Positions 8,515 through 17,987 of a stretch of DNA of 64,000 bases are shown piece by piece; position 1 is the first letter of the stretch; every line of letters begins with the position of its first letter. The position numbers and the translations under genes are program-made. Source of the stretch: Alistipes sp. ZOR0009. Its GTDB lineage: Bacteria; Bacteroidota; Bacteroidia; Bacteroidales; ZOR0009. A model generated the notes under the pieces. That model made no database searches. It was not told the DNA's origin and saw nothing but the letters and a program-made list of their open reading frames with translations. The stretch is taken from contig NZ_JTLD01000046.1 of the NCBI RefSeq assembly GCF_000798815.1, positions 1 through 64,000 on the forward strand. The letters run 5' to 3'.

Positions 8515-11500
8515 TTAGAAGCCTAGTTTTAGCGAGAACGTGTATTGTTTGGGTACTGGTAAAGCAACTCCTCCTGTTCCGAAGAATTCAGGATCTTGAC
8601 CATTGAGCTTTTTATCGGAGTATAGAAGGAACATATTTGTACCCTGCGCTTTAATCGATGCGTTGGCAATACCTAACTTCGAAAGCAGACTCTTAGGTAG
8701 CTTATATTCAATTGATACCTCCTTTAATCTAATGAAATCACCTTTAGCAACTCGTTGGTCGGAGTAGTTGTAAGCGTTATACACAGATTCTAGCTGATAT
8801 CCGTATTGCTCTCGGGTTGCTTTGCTGGCAATAACAGGGATGTTTGTTTTTTTCTCATCTCCAGGAACCATCCAGCGATTTAGCATATCCTTCGATACGG
8901 CATCCATGTCGCTGTAGGTAGAGTGGAAGGTAGGGTACAGGCGTATTACATTGCCAAACTGGTAGCTGCAGAATATGTTCGCAGTCCAACTTCCGTAGCT
9001 AATTGCATTGGACCATCCTCCTGTTATTTTAGGATCGATAGTTCCTTCATACTTCAAATGGCTTATAGCGTCGTCTTGAAAGTATACATCTTTGGTGATC
9101 TTGCCATTCTTGTCATAGAATTGAGGTAAACCGAGTTCGTCTAACCCAGCAAACGGAATAGAGTATAGCCCGCGAACAGCACCTCCCTCTTTTGCTCCTC
9201 CTTCTGCTTTTACTAAATCGAATATCATTGGGCTATTCTTTAAGTTGGTTAGCTCATTGGTGTTGTACGAGAAGGTAAGGTTGCTATTCCAGTTGAGATC
9301 TTTAGTAGATATAGCCTTAACACCTAAGCTAAACTCGATACCTTTCGATTTCATGTCTGCGTAGTTCGCCAGTTTCCATCCTTCGCCACCAATTCCAGAG
9401 GTTCTTACGTAGGCTATCAGGTCGAAACCTTTTCGACTGTAGGCATCCACGCTTAAGGAAACTCGGTTGTATAGGCCAAGGTCAAAACCAAAGTTGGCTT
9501 CATACTGCTTTTCCCATGTAAGCTTCGAGTTTTCTAATGCCTCAATATACATGGCATTCTGTCTTTCCGATTCGTATGGAGTGGTGGTAAGCGTATTGCG
9601 GAAAATGACAGAGGAGTTTTTTGCTGGTCCCATCGATGCTGTTAATCCGTAGGTTCCTCTAAACGATAGGTTCGAAAGCCAATCGATATTGCTCAAGAAA
9701 TTCTCTTCTTTTGCATTCCATTTACCTGAAAGGTTCCATGTTGGAAGGTAACGTGCGCTACGCGACTGTCCAAGTTGGTTTGATCCATCAACACGAGCTG
9801 TTCCATTGAATGTGTACTTGCTTTTATATGAGTAGGCTCCGTTGATAAAAGCCGCTACGAAACGATCGCGATACTCTTGCATCCCAAAGTAGGCATTACC
9901 CGACTCATTATTTTGCTTAATAATGTTAGGATTGGTAAATGCGACACCTCCTTTGCTATACATGAATCCATATCCGTTAGAGAAATCGGCGGTTCTATCT
10001 ACATATTTCAGTTCTTGTCCGAGCATTACACTAACAGAGTGTATTTCTTTGAATACCTTGTTAAAGTTTAGCATATTTCGGAAGTAGAAGTTTACCATCG
10101 AGTTGGTTTCCTTGTTGTAAAACCCTCCGTTAGGAAGTACCGAAACTTTTCTTGAGTTGGGGTCGGTTACATCTCTCCATAAATACTTGTTTGCCTCAGA
10201 AATCACAGGATCGTCAATACCTGCATTGTAAGCACCCACAACATTCGAGCCTTCCTTTATAAAGTGCGCATTGTCAGACTTAACAGCTCTCATCGATCCT
10301 GTAAAGTTGTACACAAGGCTTTTGCTAAACTTGTACTCCAAGTCACTCTGGATGTTAAGGTCAAGCACCTCTAGGTTGATATAGTTATTCTTATACTCGT
10401 TTAGTATGTTAAAGGGGGCGTAGTTCATACGAACATACTCGAGATTGCCATTCTCGTCGTAGGGCGATATGGTTCTACTAGTATTCAGAGCATACGAGAA
10501 AGGGTTGATATCGAACTCTCGCGAGTAGTTGCCATTTACTACGTCGTTAGAGCGGTTAAAGGTGCCTGGTGTTGTCTGCTGACGGAACGATCCTTTAGTT
10601 TGCAGTCCTATCGAAAGTTTTTTTGTTACATCAAAGTCACCACGCATATTAATGGTATAGCGGTCTACCTTATCGGCAATAGTCCACCCTTGATCGTTCA
10701 ACCACGATGATGATACATAGAATTTGGAGGCTTCAGATCCACCCGAAAAAGATACGGAGTGGTTTTGCTGTAGCGAATTCCTGAACAGTATATCAAACCA
10801 GTTGGTGTTCACCCGTTCGTATCGGCGCAGAAAGTTGGCTCTCGCTTCAGGTGTATTTTCTAACCCAAATTTACCGTTTGCGTACGAGTCTATTAATGAG
10901 TACATTTTGAAGAATACGCCGCCATCTTTAGAGCGCATCATATCTGCATGGTTTAGCCAGCCTTTATCCTGCATTTCCAAGAACATTTCCATCTGCTCCT
11001 GCGAGTTCATGATGTCATAGTTTGCATAGGATGGCTTCCTTTTTACCGTGAATTCGGAGGTTATGTTGATGTAATTTTTACCAACACGTCCTTTTTTAGT
11101 AGTAACTACGATAACACCATTCATCGCTCTTGCTCCATACAATGCTGTGGCCGATGCGTCTTTTAGAATCTGGAAGTTATCGATGTCGTCTGCATTTAAG
11201 CCCGCAACCGACGAGGATATAAGGGTTGCCGCATCTCCCGAAGAAAGTTGGTCTGGGGTAACATCTACAACATCCTCAAGTACTACACCATCAACAACCC
11301 ATAGTGGTTTTGTATCTCCGTAAATTGACGAAGATCCACGGACGCGAATTTTTGGTGCAGCACCAAATGTGCTCGATACGTTTTGAACCGATACACCCGC
11401 AACTTTCCCTTCCAGCATGCGGCTAACATCAGACTCCCCTGCAGTTTTAGCATCCTCGCTTTTTAGTAAAGTTGCCGATCCTGTAAATAGCTTACGGCTT

Positions 11501-12165
11501 ACCTTTTGGTAGCCAGTAACTACTACCTCGTCAATTTGCGCGGCTGCGCTAGTCATGACAACATTCAGGTTTTGCTGGTCAGTAACGACTACCTCTTGGT
11601 TGTTCATCCCTATGAAAGAAAAAACTAAGGTGACTTTCCCGTTTGCCGGAATTCTCATCGAAAACTTTCCATCCATATTGGTTGAAGTTCCATTGGTAGA
11701 CATTCCTTTCTGGATGATGGTTACTCCCGGTAAGGTTTTTTTTCCTTCATCGAACACGGTTCCTGTAATGGTTCGCTTTTCTTGTTGTGTTGAGGTTGGC
11801 TTGTGCGATGCCTTAATAAGGATAGTTTTGTTCTCAATTTCAAATTCTAATCCCGTATTGTCTAAGGCTTTACTCAGAATGTTTTCTACCGTTTCATTTT
11901 TGGCGTTAATTGTAATCGGTTTCACATTCTTCAGTTCAGAAGCGTTAAATAGAAATCCTAAATCGGTTTGCGATTCAATGGCTTTAATTAACTCCTCAAT
12001 ACGTGCGTTTTTTAACGTTACGTTAATTCTACTCTGCAGCAAGGATGCGGCTGAAGCTTGTAATCCAGCCAGTATCAGCATGAGAGTTACAATTCCAACA
12101 GAACACATTTTCCTCATCCACCTAATATAAAAGATGAATGTGTTCTGAAAAAAGATTTTTTTCAT
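8515..12165 (-). CDS. SusC/RagA family TonB-dependent outer membrane transporter with STN signalling domain
   Basis: A 1,216-aa TonB-dependent transporter. In order: signal peptide (to ~40, ending ASAAS); an STN domain (~47-118, NARIEELIKAIESQT and TVENILSKALDNTG); a carboxypeptidase-D-regulatory-like domain (~133-215); the TonB box IDEVVVTGY (~214); a plug (~225-360) with SDVSRMLEGKVAGV, the RVRGSSSI motif and the ILKDASATALYGARAMNGVI motif; and a 22-strand barrel ending in ...YTFSLKLGF with terminal Phe for BAM insertion. The STN domain is the part that signals to an inner-membrane FecR anti-sigma factor, encoded immediately upstream, so import and transcription are expected to be coupled through the ECF sigma factor at 13719-14297. 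Confidence 0.95.
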   Translation of the reverse strand: MKKIFFQNTFIFYIRWMRKMCSVGIVTLMLILAGLQASAASLLQSRINVTLKNARIEELIKAIESQTDLGFLFNASELKNVKPITINAKNETVENILSKALDNTGLEFEIENKTILIKASHKPTSTQQEKRTITGTVFDEGKKTLPGVTIIQKGMSTNGTSTNMDGKFSMRIPANGKVTLVFSFIGMNNQEVVVTDQQNLNVVMTSAAAQIDEVVVTGYQKVSRKLFTGSATLLKSEDAKTAGESDVSRMLEGKVAGVSVQNVSSTFGAAPKIRVRGSSSIYGDTKPLWVVDGVVLEDVVDVTPDQLSSGDAATLISSSVAGLNADDIDNFQILKDASATALYGARAMNGVIVVTTKKGRVGKNYINITSEFTVKRKPSYANYDIMNSQEQMEMFLEMQDKGWLNHADMMRSKDGGVFFKMYSLIDSYANGKFGLENTPEARANFLRRYERVNTNWFDILFRNSLQQNHSVSFSGGSEASKFYVSSSWLNDQGWTIADKVDRYTINMRGDFDVTKKLSIGLQTKGSFRQQTTPGTFNRSNDVVNGNYSREFDINPFSYALNTSRTISPYDENGNLEYVRMNYAPFNILNEYKNNYINLEVLDLNIQSDLEYKFSKSLVYNFTGSMRAVKSDNAHFIKEGSNVVGAYNAGIDDPVISEANKYLWRDVTDPNSRKVSVLPNGGFYNKETNSMVNFYFRNMLNFNKVFKEIHSVSVMLGQELKYVDRTADFSNGYGFMYSKGGVAFTNPNIIKQNNESGNAYFGMQEYRDRFVAAFINGAYSYKSKYTFNGTARVDGSNQLGQSRSARYLPTWNLSGKWNAKEENFLSNIDWLSNLSFRGTYGLTASMGPAKNSSVIFRNTLTTTPYESERQNAMYIEALENSKLTWEKQYEANFGFDLGLYNRVSLSVDAYSRKGFDLIAYVRTSGIGGEGWKLANYADMKSKGIEFSLGVKAISTKDLNWNSNLTFSYNTNELTNLKNSPMIFDLVKAEGGAKEGGAVRGLYSIPFAGLDELGLPQFYDKNGKITKDVYFQDDAISHLKYEGTIDPKITGGWSNAISYGSWTANIFCSYQFGNVIRLYPTFHSTYSDMDAVSKDMLNRWMVPGDEKKTNIPVIASKATREQYGYQLESVYNAYNYSDQRVAKGDFIRLKEVSIEYKLPKSLLSKLGIANASIKAQGTNMFLLYSDKKLNGQDPEFFGTGGVALPVPKQYTFSLKLGF

Positions 12166-12258
12166 ACATTTGTTTTAGTAATTAGACTTCGAATACCAGT
12201 TGGTATTCATTTCAAACTCTAATCGGGAAATGTTGGCGCATTTTCCGATTTTTTTTGA

Positions 12259-13437
12259 TCACCCTTTTTCTTTTATGGTGATGGTATTATTTCTTTTTAC
12301 AATTTCAACCCCTGATATCTTTTCTAGCAAGTTGGTAATTACCGAAAAATTCTCAAAGCGGTAGAGCTTTCCTGTTAGTCGTCGATTTTTTAAATCAGGC
12401 TCTTGGTAGTAAACTTCAACGCCATACCACCGAGATATGGTTCGCATCATGTCTTCCATTCGTTGATCTTCAAATCTAAAATACCCGTTGATCCAGCTTG
12501 TGTACAGCTCTGTGTCAACTTCTTTTTTATCAAGAATTCCGTTACTTTTTGCCAAACTGGCTTGCTGCCCAGGCGATAGTAAAAGTTCCTTTGTGAATGA
12601 ATTTCCATCCTTAACTTTTACCTTAACCTTACCACTTACAAGGGTCGTTTTTATTGCGGATTCATCACCATATGCCATTACGTTAAAGCGAGTTCCCATA
12701 ACTTCTACAGCCATCTTGTCTACGTCAACAATAAATGGTTGTCCATTTTTTCTTACGTCAAAGTAGGCTTCTCCTTTAAGCTGTACTTTTCTGTCTCCAG
12801 CTCCAAATGCAACAGGGTACCTTAACTCAGAGTTACAGTTTAGATACACAATGGTTCCGTCCGCAAGTTCAACTTGAAAGTCTCCGCTCTTAGCCGTTTT
12901 CAACGTATTGTACACTGGTGTTTTATTGTTGGATGTTGGTTGTTTTTCGTACTTTAATCCCGACTTTAGGTATTTTTGTATTTTAACCCCACGTTCTTCT
13001 TCAATTGGGAGTTCTGTTCCCGATTCAAGTTCGTAAGCTTTACCCGATGAGGTTATCAAAACGACCTTATCACCATCTAACTTTTTGTCTGTTTTTTTAG
13101 AAGTTTTCGTAATTGATATATCTGTTTTTGGCTTGAAAATGAATAAACTCCCAATAACTAAAGGAATGAATATGAGGGCTGCGTATTGCAAAGTTTTGTG
13201 TAGTCGAATTGTCTTGTTTCTTCTATCCAACTTTTCCATAAGCTCTACACTTGGATTTACACTCCTCTCAATGGATAGGTCTGCAGCCTCTCTTTTTTTG
13301 TAGTATCTAATTGCTTTGTCATAAAATTCTTTATGGCGCGAAGAAGCATCCAGCCATTGCCGAAAATCCTCTTCTTCTGAAGCAGAAAGGCCTCCATGAA
13401 TTTTTCTATAAATGATTTCCCAGTCGATACTTTTCAT
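12259..13437 (-). CDS. FecR family anti-sigma factor
   Basis: A 392-aa inner-membrane signal transducer. Residues 1-85 are the cytoplasmic sigma-binding part (EEEDFRQWLDASSRHKEFYD), ~92-111 is a single transmembrane helix, ~185-285 is the FecR domain (FQVELADGTIVYLNCNSELRYP, GEAYFDVRKNGQPFIVDV and MGTRFNVMAYGDE), and the last ~75 residues are the DUF4974-type domain expected to contact the transporter's STN domain. It lies between the sigma-factor gene and susC on the same strand, 93 bp before susC. It is expected to hold or activate the sigma factor depending on ligand passage through SusC. Confidence 0.93.
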   Translation of the reverse strand: MKSIDWEIIYRKIHGGLSASEEEDFRQWLDASSRHKEFYDKAIRYYKKREAADLSIERSVNPSVELMEKLDRRNKTIRLHKTLQYAALIFIPLVIGSLFIFKPKTDISITKTSKKTDKKLDGDKVVLITSSGKAYELESGTELPIEEERGVKIQKYLKSGLKYEKQPTSNNKTPVYNTLKTAKSGDFQVELADGTIVYLNCNSELRYPVAFGAGDRKVQLKGEAYFDVRKNGQPFIVDVDKMAVEVMGTRFNVMAYGDESAIKTTLVSGKVKVKVKDGNSFTKELLLSPGQQASLAKSNGILDKKEVDTELYTSWINGYFRFEDQRMEDMMRTISRWYGVEVYYQEPDLKNRRLTGKLYRFENFSVITNLLEKISGVEIVKRNNTITIKEKG

Positions 13438-13718
13438 AAAAATGTTCCTGTGTCGTTCCTTTTGTTGGAATTTTCCTTAAGACGATGAATAATTAAGTTG
13501 GTTAACAGAATTTGTTGGAAATTTTCAAAAAAAAATAATGATTGACGGATGTTTGCCTGTTGTTGGTGTTTGTTTAGAAGCAACTTGTAGTGGTTAGTGT
13601 GTTGGAAGTGGTTGTTAAAATTATTAATAAGTGCAGTTATGGGGGGGACTTATCAATGTTCTGGACGCAAAGAATGGTGTGTTGTTCCGTAGAAAATTGT
13701 TGCTTGATATTTAGTGAG

Positions 13719-14297
13719 CTAGCAAAAAAGTAAAAAGAAGAGAATGATAAGGGAAATGAGATAGCTGCGAAGATGAAAAAGTTCAACCTGCAAGTACTTT
13801 TTGGCTCTAAAGATTTGAACTTTGACAGAACTTTCTGAAATCCCTAACTCTTCTGCTATTTCATGATTTCTTAAGCCTTCAAAAACAGATAGTTTATACA
13901 CTTGGCGACATTGATCTGGCAATTCCTCAATCGCGGTCTTTATTAAAGAAATCGCTTGTTCATCAAGCTCAATATCTACGGAGTCAGAGATCAGCTGAGC
14001 TTCCATCAGCTTCATCCGCTTTTTATCTTCTACTTTTACGGACCTTAGATAGTCGACGCAGCGGTTTTTTACCATGAAAAACAGGTAGGCTCGTAAAGAT
14101 TTGGTAATATTACCAATAGGGTTTTCCCATAATTTTATAAATACTTCTTGAATAATGTCTTCAGCAAGCCCTGGGCAGCATACGTAGGATTCCGCAAAAG
14201 AGAATAAGGAGTCATAGTACTCCTTGTAAAGACTCTCAAACGATTTGCGGTCTTTGTTGACTATTCCTAACAGCAGTATTTCTTCTTGTATTTCCAT
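13719..14297 (-). CDS. ECF RNA polymerase sigma factor, FecI-like
   Basis: A 192-aa ECF sigma-70 factor. Region 2 is at ~20-90 (FESLYKEYYDSLFSFAESYV, EDIIQEVFIKLWENP and RAYLFFMVKNRCVDYLR). Region 4 is at ~115-172 (LPDQCRQVYKLSVFEGL followed by the helix-turn-helix NHEIAEELGISESSVKVQIFRAKKYL). The C-terminal ~15 residues are strongly hydrophobic (LISLIILFFLLF), a common oddity of Bacteroidota members of this family. It precedes fecR by ~280 bp on the same strand and most likely directs transcription of the susC operon. Confidence 0.93.
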   Translation of the reverse strand: MEIQEEILLLGIVNKDRKSFESLYKEYYDSLFSFAESYVCCPGLAEDIIQEVFIKLWENPIGNITKSLRAYLFFMVKNRCVDYLRSVKVEDKKRMKLMEAQLISDSVDIELDEQAISLIKTAIEELPDQCRQVYKLSVFEGLRNHEIAEELGISESSVKVQIFRAKKYLQVELFHLRSYLISLIILFFLLFC

Positions 14298-14660
14298 AGT
14301 AGAAGCGTGATATCTTCCAGACTAGGGGGCGAATATAAAAACAAAATGTAATAATCGAAACGAGAACTGGTTTTTGTTTACATTTTTTCTTGAGATGCAG
14401 CCTAATTGTCAGTGATGTAGTAGTGTCCCTCTTTTCATCCTGACATTGTATCCCATTCAGTGTTATGGTGTGTTTTCGATATGATGGTAAAATAAGCTGC
14501 AATGATAGAATGGTAACCCTTTTGAAATATCGTTTTTTAGATATACTGAGAAACTTTAATATTAAAAGAGGTGTTGTTGAATTGAAATGATCTAACCATA
14601 TAAAAAAGAGGCTGCCTTCTAAGACAGCCTCTTTTCTATAATGAGAACTTTTTCTTTTTA
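14298..14660. other. Intergenic region upstream of the ECF sigma gene
   Basis: About 360 bp with no convincing gene. It contains the bidirectional hairpin at 14608-14631 and, on the minus strand just before the sigma gene, TATATTCG, one base off a -7 box. Confidence 0.4.
14608..14631 (-). terminator. Terminator of the small DNA-binding protein gene
   Basis: GAGGCTG paired with CAGCCTC, 10-nt loop, flanked by A6 on one side and T4 on the other, so it could act in both directions. It lies 30 bp past the stop of the minus-strand gene at 14661-14909. Confidence 0.75.
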
Positions 14661-14909
14661 CTACGATTTTTCGTTAATAATATTCAGCGCCATGTCGAGA
14701 ATTGTTTCATCGTCTAGCTCAACGACACCGCCGCTAGGCCCTTTTTCAAGATGAATACCAACAGTTTGTCCGAAGTTGTAGTTAGCACCGCCAAAGTAAT
14801 TACGAACAGTTTCGTCTGAAACATTCAAAGACTCGGCGATGCGATGTATGCTTCCCTCAGGAAGGCTGTCTTTGATCATTCTGAGTTCGTTAAAAGTCAT
14901 CGTTCTCAT
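14661..14909 (-). CDS. Small putative DNA-binding protein, 82 aa
   Basis: An 82-aa protein whose N-terminal half reads as a helix-turn-helix: MTFNELRMIKDSL, then GSIHRIAESLNVSDETVRNYFGG, where the second helix ends in a typical recognition pattern. The rest (GIHLEKGPSGGVVELDDETILDMALNIINEKS) is short and acidic. Proteins of this size and pattern are common and conserved in Bacteroidota, where they are annotated simply as DNA-binding. Monocistronic with its own terminator. Targets unknown. Confidence 0.75.
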   Translation of the reverse strand: MRTMTFNELRMIKDSLPEGSIHRIAESLNVSDETVRNYFGGANYNFGQTVGIHLEKGPSGGVVELDDETILDMALNIINEKS

Positions 14910-15069
14910 AACCCTTATTGTTTAGTTTGGGAATTGGGGTTCTTAACAGCAGTCAATTTATAAATTTTTTTTCATGAAAAGAAATCTTTAAGAGGATATT
15001 AAATTAATTTTAATAGGAATTAATCATCTAGTTTTTATTCAACTAGTTATAATGGTAGAAACAGTTGAT

Positions 15070-15077
15070 TATATTTG
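15070..15077 (+). promoter_or_regulatory. Bacteroidota-type -7 promoter box before the pyridoxamine kinase gene
   Basis: TATATTTG is an exact match to TAnnTTTG, 19 bp before the ATG at 15097. It lies inside the longer possible reading frame from 15052 and so favours the later start. No clear -33 TTTG was found at the usual distance. Confidence 0.45.
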
Positions 15078-15096
15078 GAGAAAATTTCAAAAAATT

Positions 15097-15981
15097 ATGT
15101 TTTCAAATCCGGTTAAGCGAGTTGCTGCGGTTCACGACATGTCTGGCTTCGGGCGGGTGTCGTTAACAGTTATAATACCAATACTTTCCTCGATGGGGGT
15201 ACAGGTTTGTCCCCTGCCTACAGCCATATTGTCTACCCATAGCCAGTACGAAGGCTTCGAGTTTGTCGATCTCACGGCAAATATGCAGCCAATTATCGAC
15301 CACTGGAAGCGCCTTAAGCTCCGCTTCGATGCCATTTATAGCGGCTTTCTAGGTTCCGCGGCACAAATAGACATTGTGGCAAGGTTTATTGATGATTTTA
15401 GGGACGAGAATATGCTCGTGGTGGTCGATCCGGTGATGGGGGATAATGGGAAGCGCTATACCTCTATTAGCCCCGAAATGGTTTCGGAAATGCAGATGCT
15501 TGTTCGCAAGGCCGACATCATTACTCCAAACCTTACGGAAGTTTTTTTGCTGTTAAATGAGCCCTACCGTACCAACGTATCGGACGAGGAGATTCGCCAA
15601 TACCTGCTTCGTTTGGTCGACATGGGACCTAAAATTGTTGCAATAACCAGTATTCCCACCTCCGATAATCTTAACACCTCTGTAATTGCCTACAATAGCG
15701 AGGATGGACGCTTCTGGAAGGTCTCTTGTAGCTATCTTCCCGCAGCTTTTCCAGGTACGGGAGATACGTTTGCAAGCGTTATTGTGGGTTCAATACTCCA
15801 AGGCGATAGCTTACCTATAGCGTTAGATAGGGCTGTAAACTTTGCTTCGTTGGGAGTCCGAGCAACTTTCGGATATCCTGGAAAACCGCTCGAAGGTATT
15901 ATGCTCGAACGGATACTGCCCTCGCTAAGCCAAGCTGTGCAGCCAACAAGCTACGAGATCTTGAATTGGGAAAATCACTAG
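15097..15981 (+). CDS. Pyridoxamine/pyridoxal kinase family protein
   Basis: A ~294-aa ribokinase-fold enzyme that phosphorylates the 5'-hydroxyl of vitamin B6 vitamers. Signatures are the N-terminal KRVAAVHDMSGFGRVSLT, the substrate region LPTAILSTHSQYEGF, the VVDPVMGDNGKRYT motif and the anion hole/catalytic Asp in PGTGDTFASVIVG near residue 230. An in-frame ATG at 15052 exists, but the ATG at 15097 gives the normal family N-terminus (a few residues before KRVAAVHD) and has a -7 box just ahead. Its stop codon overlaps the stop of the convergent CDF transporter gene. Whether the preferred substrate is pyridoxamine or pyridoxal cannot be read directly. Confidence 0.88.
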   Translation: MFSNPVKRVAAVHDMSGFGRVSLTVIIPILSSMGVQVCPLPTAILSTHSQYEGFEFVDLTANMQPIIDHWKRLKLRFDAIYSGFLGSAAQIDIVARFIDDFRDENMLVVVDPVMGDNGKRYTSISPEMVSEMQMLVRKADIITPNLTEVFLLLNEPYRTNVSDEEIRQYLLRLVDMGPKIVAITSIPTSDNLNTSVIAYNSEDGRFWKVSCSYLPAAFPGTGDTFASVIVGSILQGDSLPIALDRAVNFASLGVRATFGYPGKPLEGIMLERILPSLSQAVQPTSYEILNWENH

Positions 15982-16883
15982 TCACATTTTTCGCAGGTCT
16001 CGTTCTCGAACTCAATCTCGGTAGTCAGGTGGTTAACTTCTAGCGCCTCCGTAATCTCTACGATTTGGCGCTTTAGGATCACCTGCTGTGCCGCTGTAAA
16101 CTGATGCGAAACCACAACATGTATGGTTGCAATGTGGTAGTTTCCATCCATCGACCATACGTGAATGTCATGCACATCCTTCACGTGCTCTAGCTCCATG
16201 ATCCGTGCTTTTATCTCGTCAGCGTCAACGTCATCAGGAGCCGTTTGCATGAATATTTTAAAAATGGAAGATAGATTTCTGAAAACATTGTAAAGGATGT
16301 ATATCGTTATTCCCAGCGACATTATAGGATCGATGATAGTCCAGCCTGTTAGCTTTATCAGTACGCTTCCAACCAGCACGGCAGCCCATCCTAGCAAATC
16401 CTCCATAAGGTGAAGCATGATAGCGCGCTTTGATAGCGTCGACGATTCGGATTTTAGGCGAAATACGGCAACCCCGTTAAAGAGGATTCCAAGAACCGCA
16501 AGCAGAAGCATTCCGTTGGTGTTTAGCGGTTCTGGAGCAAGCAGCCGGGGGATGGCTTGGTAAAGCACCACCGTCGATCCGGTAAGAAGTATTATGGTGT
16601 TGATTAAGGCAGCAAGCGGGGAGTAGCGTTTGTACCCGTACGAATATTTTTTATCGCGCCCCTTTTTGGCAACCTTTTCAAGGTAGATGGAGGCACCAAT
16701 CGCTGCGGCATCCCCCATATCATGTATGGCATCCGAAAGAATAGCCGTTGAGTTGGTGTAAATTCCACCAATAAACTCTATGATGGCAAATCCCCCGTTA
16801 AGAAAAAACGCTGTTTTCATTCCTTTTCCAGAATGACTATGGTCGTGGTGCCCATGGTTGTGGGCATGTGTATGTTCGTGCAT
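15978..16883 (-). CDS. Cation diffusion facilitator (CDF) family metal exporter
   Basis: A 301-aa inner-membrane metal/proton antiporter (Zn, Cd, Co or Fe). A His-rich N-terminus (HEHTHAHNHGHHDHSH) is typical of the CzcD/ZitB branch. Six transmembrane helices span ~25-210, with the metal site residues in ILSDAIHDMGD (HDxxD, TM2) and MLHLMEDLLGW (HxxxD-type, TM5). A cytoplasmic ferredoxin-like domain follows (~215-295, VKDVHDIHVWSMDGNYHIATIHVVV) with the classic HDIHVW motif. The terminal ENETCEKCD adds two Cys that may bind metal. The stop overlaps that of the kinase on the other strand. Confidence 0.92.
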   Translation of the reverse strand: MHEHTHAHNHGHHDHSHSGKGMKTAFFLNGGFAIIEFIGGIYTNSTAILSDAIHDMGDAAAIGASIYLEKVAKKGRDKKYSYGYKRYSPLAALINTIILLTGSTVVLYQAIPRLLAPEPLNTNGMLLLAVLGILFNGVAVFRLKSESSTLSKRAIMLHLMEDLLGWAAVLVGSVLIKLTGWTIIDPIMSLGITIYILYNVFRNLSSIFKIFMQTAPDDVDADEIKARIMELEHVKDVHDIHVWSMDGNYHIATIHVVVSHQFTAAQQVILKRQIVEITEALEVNHLTTEIEFENETCEKCD

Positions 16884-17018
16884 GTGCTTTTTCTTGGGAA
16901 GTTACAAAAATGTGGAATGCTACAGCTACGGATGATCCATTTATAGGCTATTTCCGATCTTACTCCTCAATGGGTTGACTGAAAAAAGGTAAGCCCGAGA
17001 TGGAAGTTTAGAAAACGC

Positions 17019-17984
17019 TTATAATTCGCGACACATTTCGGCTAGCGCTGCCGCCCAGTCGTCGCGATCGTTCAGGCAGGGGGTGTACTTAAAGGTTTCT
17101 CCACCCGATTTCATGAAGATATCACGCGCCTCAACGTCTATATCCTTTATTGTTTCAAGATTGTCGGCAACAAAAGCAGGGCTAATAATAAGCAGCTTCT
17201 TGATTCCTTCCGAAGGAAGCTTCTTAAGGATGTCGTCGGTTGATGGTCCTAACCAACTTTTACCAATAGCCGATTGGTAGGAGACTCCATATTGAGTAGC
17301 CATTCCGATCTTCTCTGCTACTAGTCGTGCGGTTTCCTTTGTTTGAAACTCGTAGTCAACATCCAGCCGCCTTTCATTTGTCACTTTCCCAATTGATTTG
17401 CGAAGATGCCTAAGCGGGATGCTGTGGTACGAGAACTGAACCCAATCGTACTGGCTTAAATCAATTCTCTCGAAAAGGTTGGTAAGCGCGTTGATGTATC
17501 GATCCTCCTTAAAGAAGGGTGGTAGCGTTCTGTATTTTAGCTGTTTTGCTTCAAGTATCTTCTGGGCATGTACCATTGCACTTTCGTACGACGACATCGC
17601 GTAGTGTGGGAAAAGCGGTACAAGCAATATCTCTGAGAGGTTCCCCTGTTTGGTTGTCAGCCTATCAATGGCCGCCTCAACGGTTAGGGAACCATACCGC
17701 ATAGCAACTTCGCAGGGCATATTTAAATGCTGTTCTACCTTGCAGGCTAGCTTATGCGAGTATACGATTAGCGGCGATCCCTCGTTGGTCCAAATTGTTT
17801 GGTAGGCTTTGGACGATTTATACTTTCTGAATGGGATAATTATTCCTTTTACGAGAAGCGTTCGCTGGATTATTGGTAGGTCTATAATCCTTTCGTCCAT
17901 TAGAAACTGGGAAAGGTAGTGCCCCACATCGTTTGGCGAAAACGAATCAGGGCTACCTGTATTAATAAGTATGACTCCTTTCAT
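17019..17984 (-). CDS. hemH: Ferrochelatase
   Basis: A 321-aa enzyme inserting Fe(II) (or Co/coproporphyrin-type substrates in some lineages) into porphyrin, near the normal length of ~320. It has the N-terminal GVILINTGSPDS motif, MRYGSLTVEAAI near residue 105, the LLVPLFPHYAMSSYESA segment, the active-site histidine in VQFSYHSIPLRHL (~192) and SAIGKSWLGPSTDDIL, with SPAFVADNLETIKDI carrying the conserved catalytic Glu. It starts 3 bp downstream of the endonuclease IV stop codon. No other heme genes are in the window, so the organism may depend partly on precursors. Confidence 0.93.
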   Translation of the reverse strand: MKGVILINTGSPDSFSPNDVGHYLSQFLMDERIIDLPIIQRTLLVKGIIIPFRKYKSSKAYQTIWTNEGSPLIVYSHKLACKVEQHLNMPCEVAMRYGSLTVEAAIDRLTTKQGNLSEILLVPLFPHYAMSSYESAMVHAQKILEAKQLKYRTLPPFFKEDRYINALTNLFERIDLSQYDWVQFSYHSIPLRHLRKSIGKVTNERRLDVDYEFQTKETARLVAEKIGMATQYGVSYQSAIGKSWLGPSTDDILKKLPSEGIKKLLIISPAFVADNLETIKDIDVEARDIFMKSGGETFKYTPCLNDRDDWAAALAEMCREL

Positions 17985-17987
17985 TGG

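Noticed and set aside
14236-14502. Minus-strand frame of 88 codons overlapping the ECF sigma-factor start
   Set aside because: Overlaps the sigma gene in another frame, low-complexity basic peptide, no family features.
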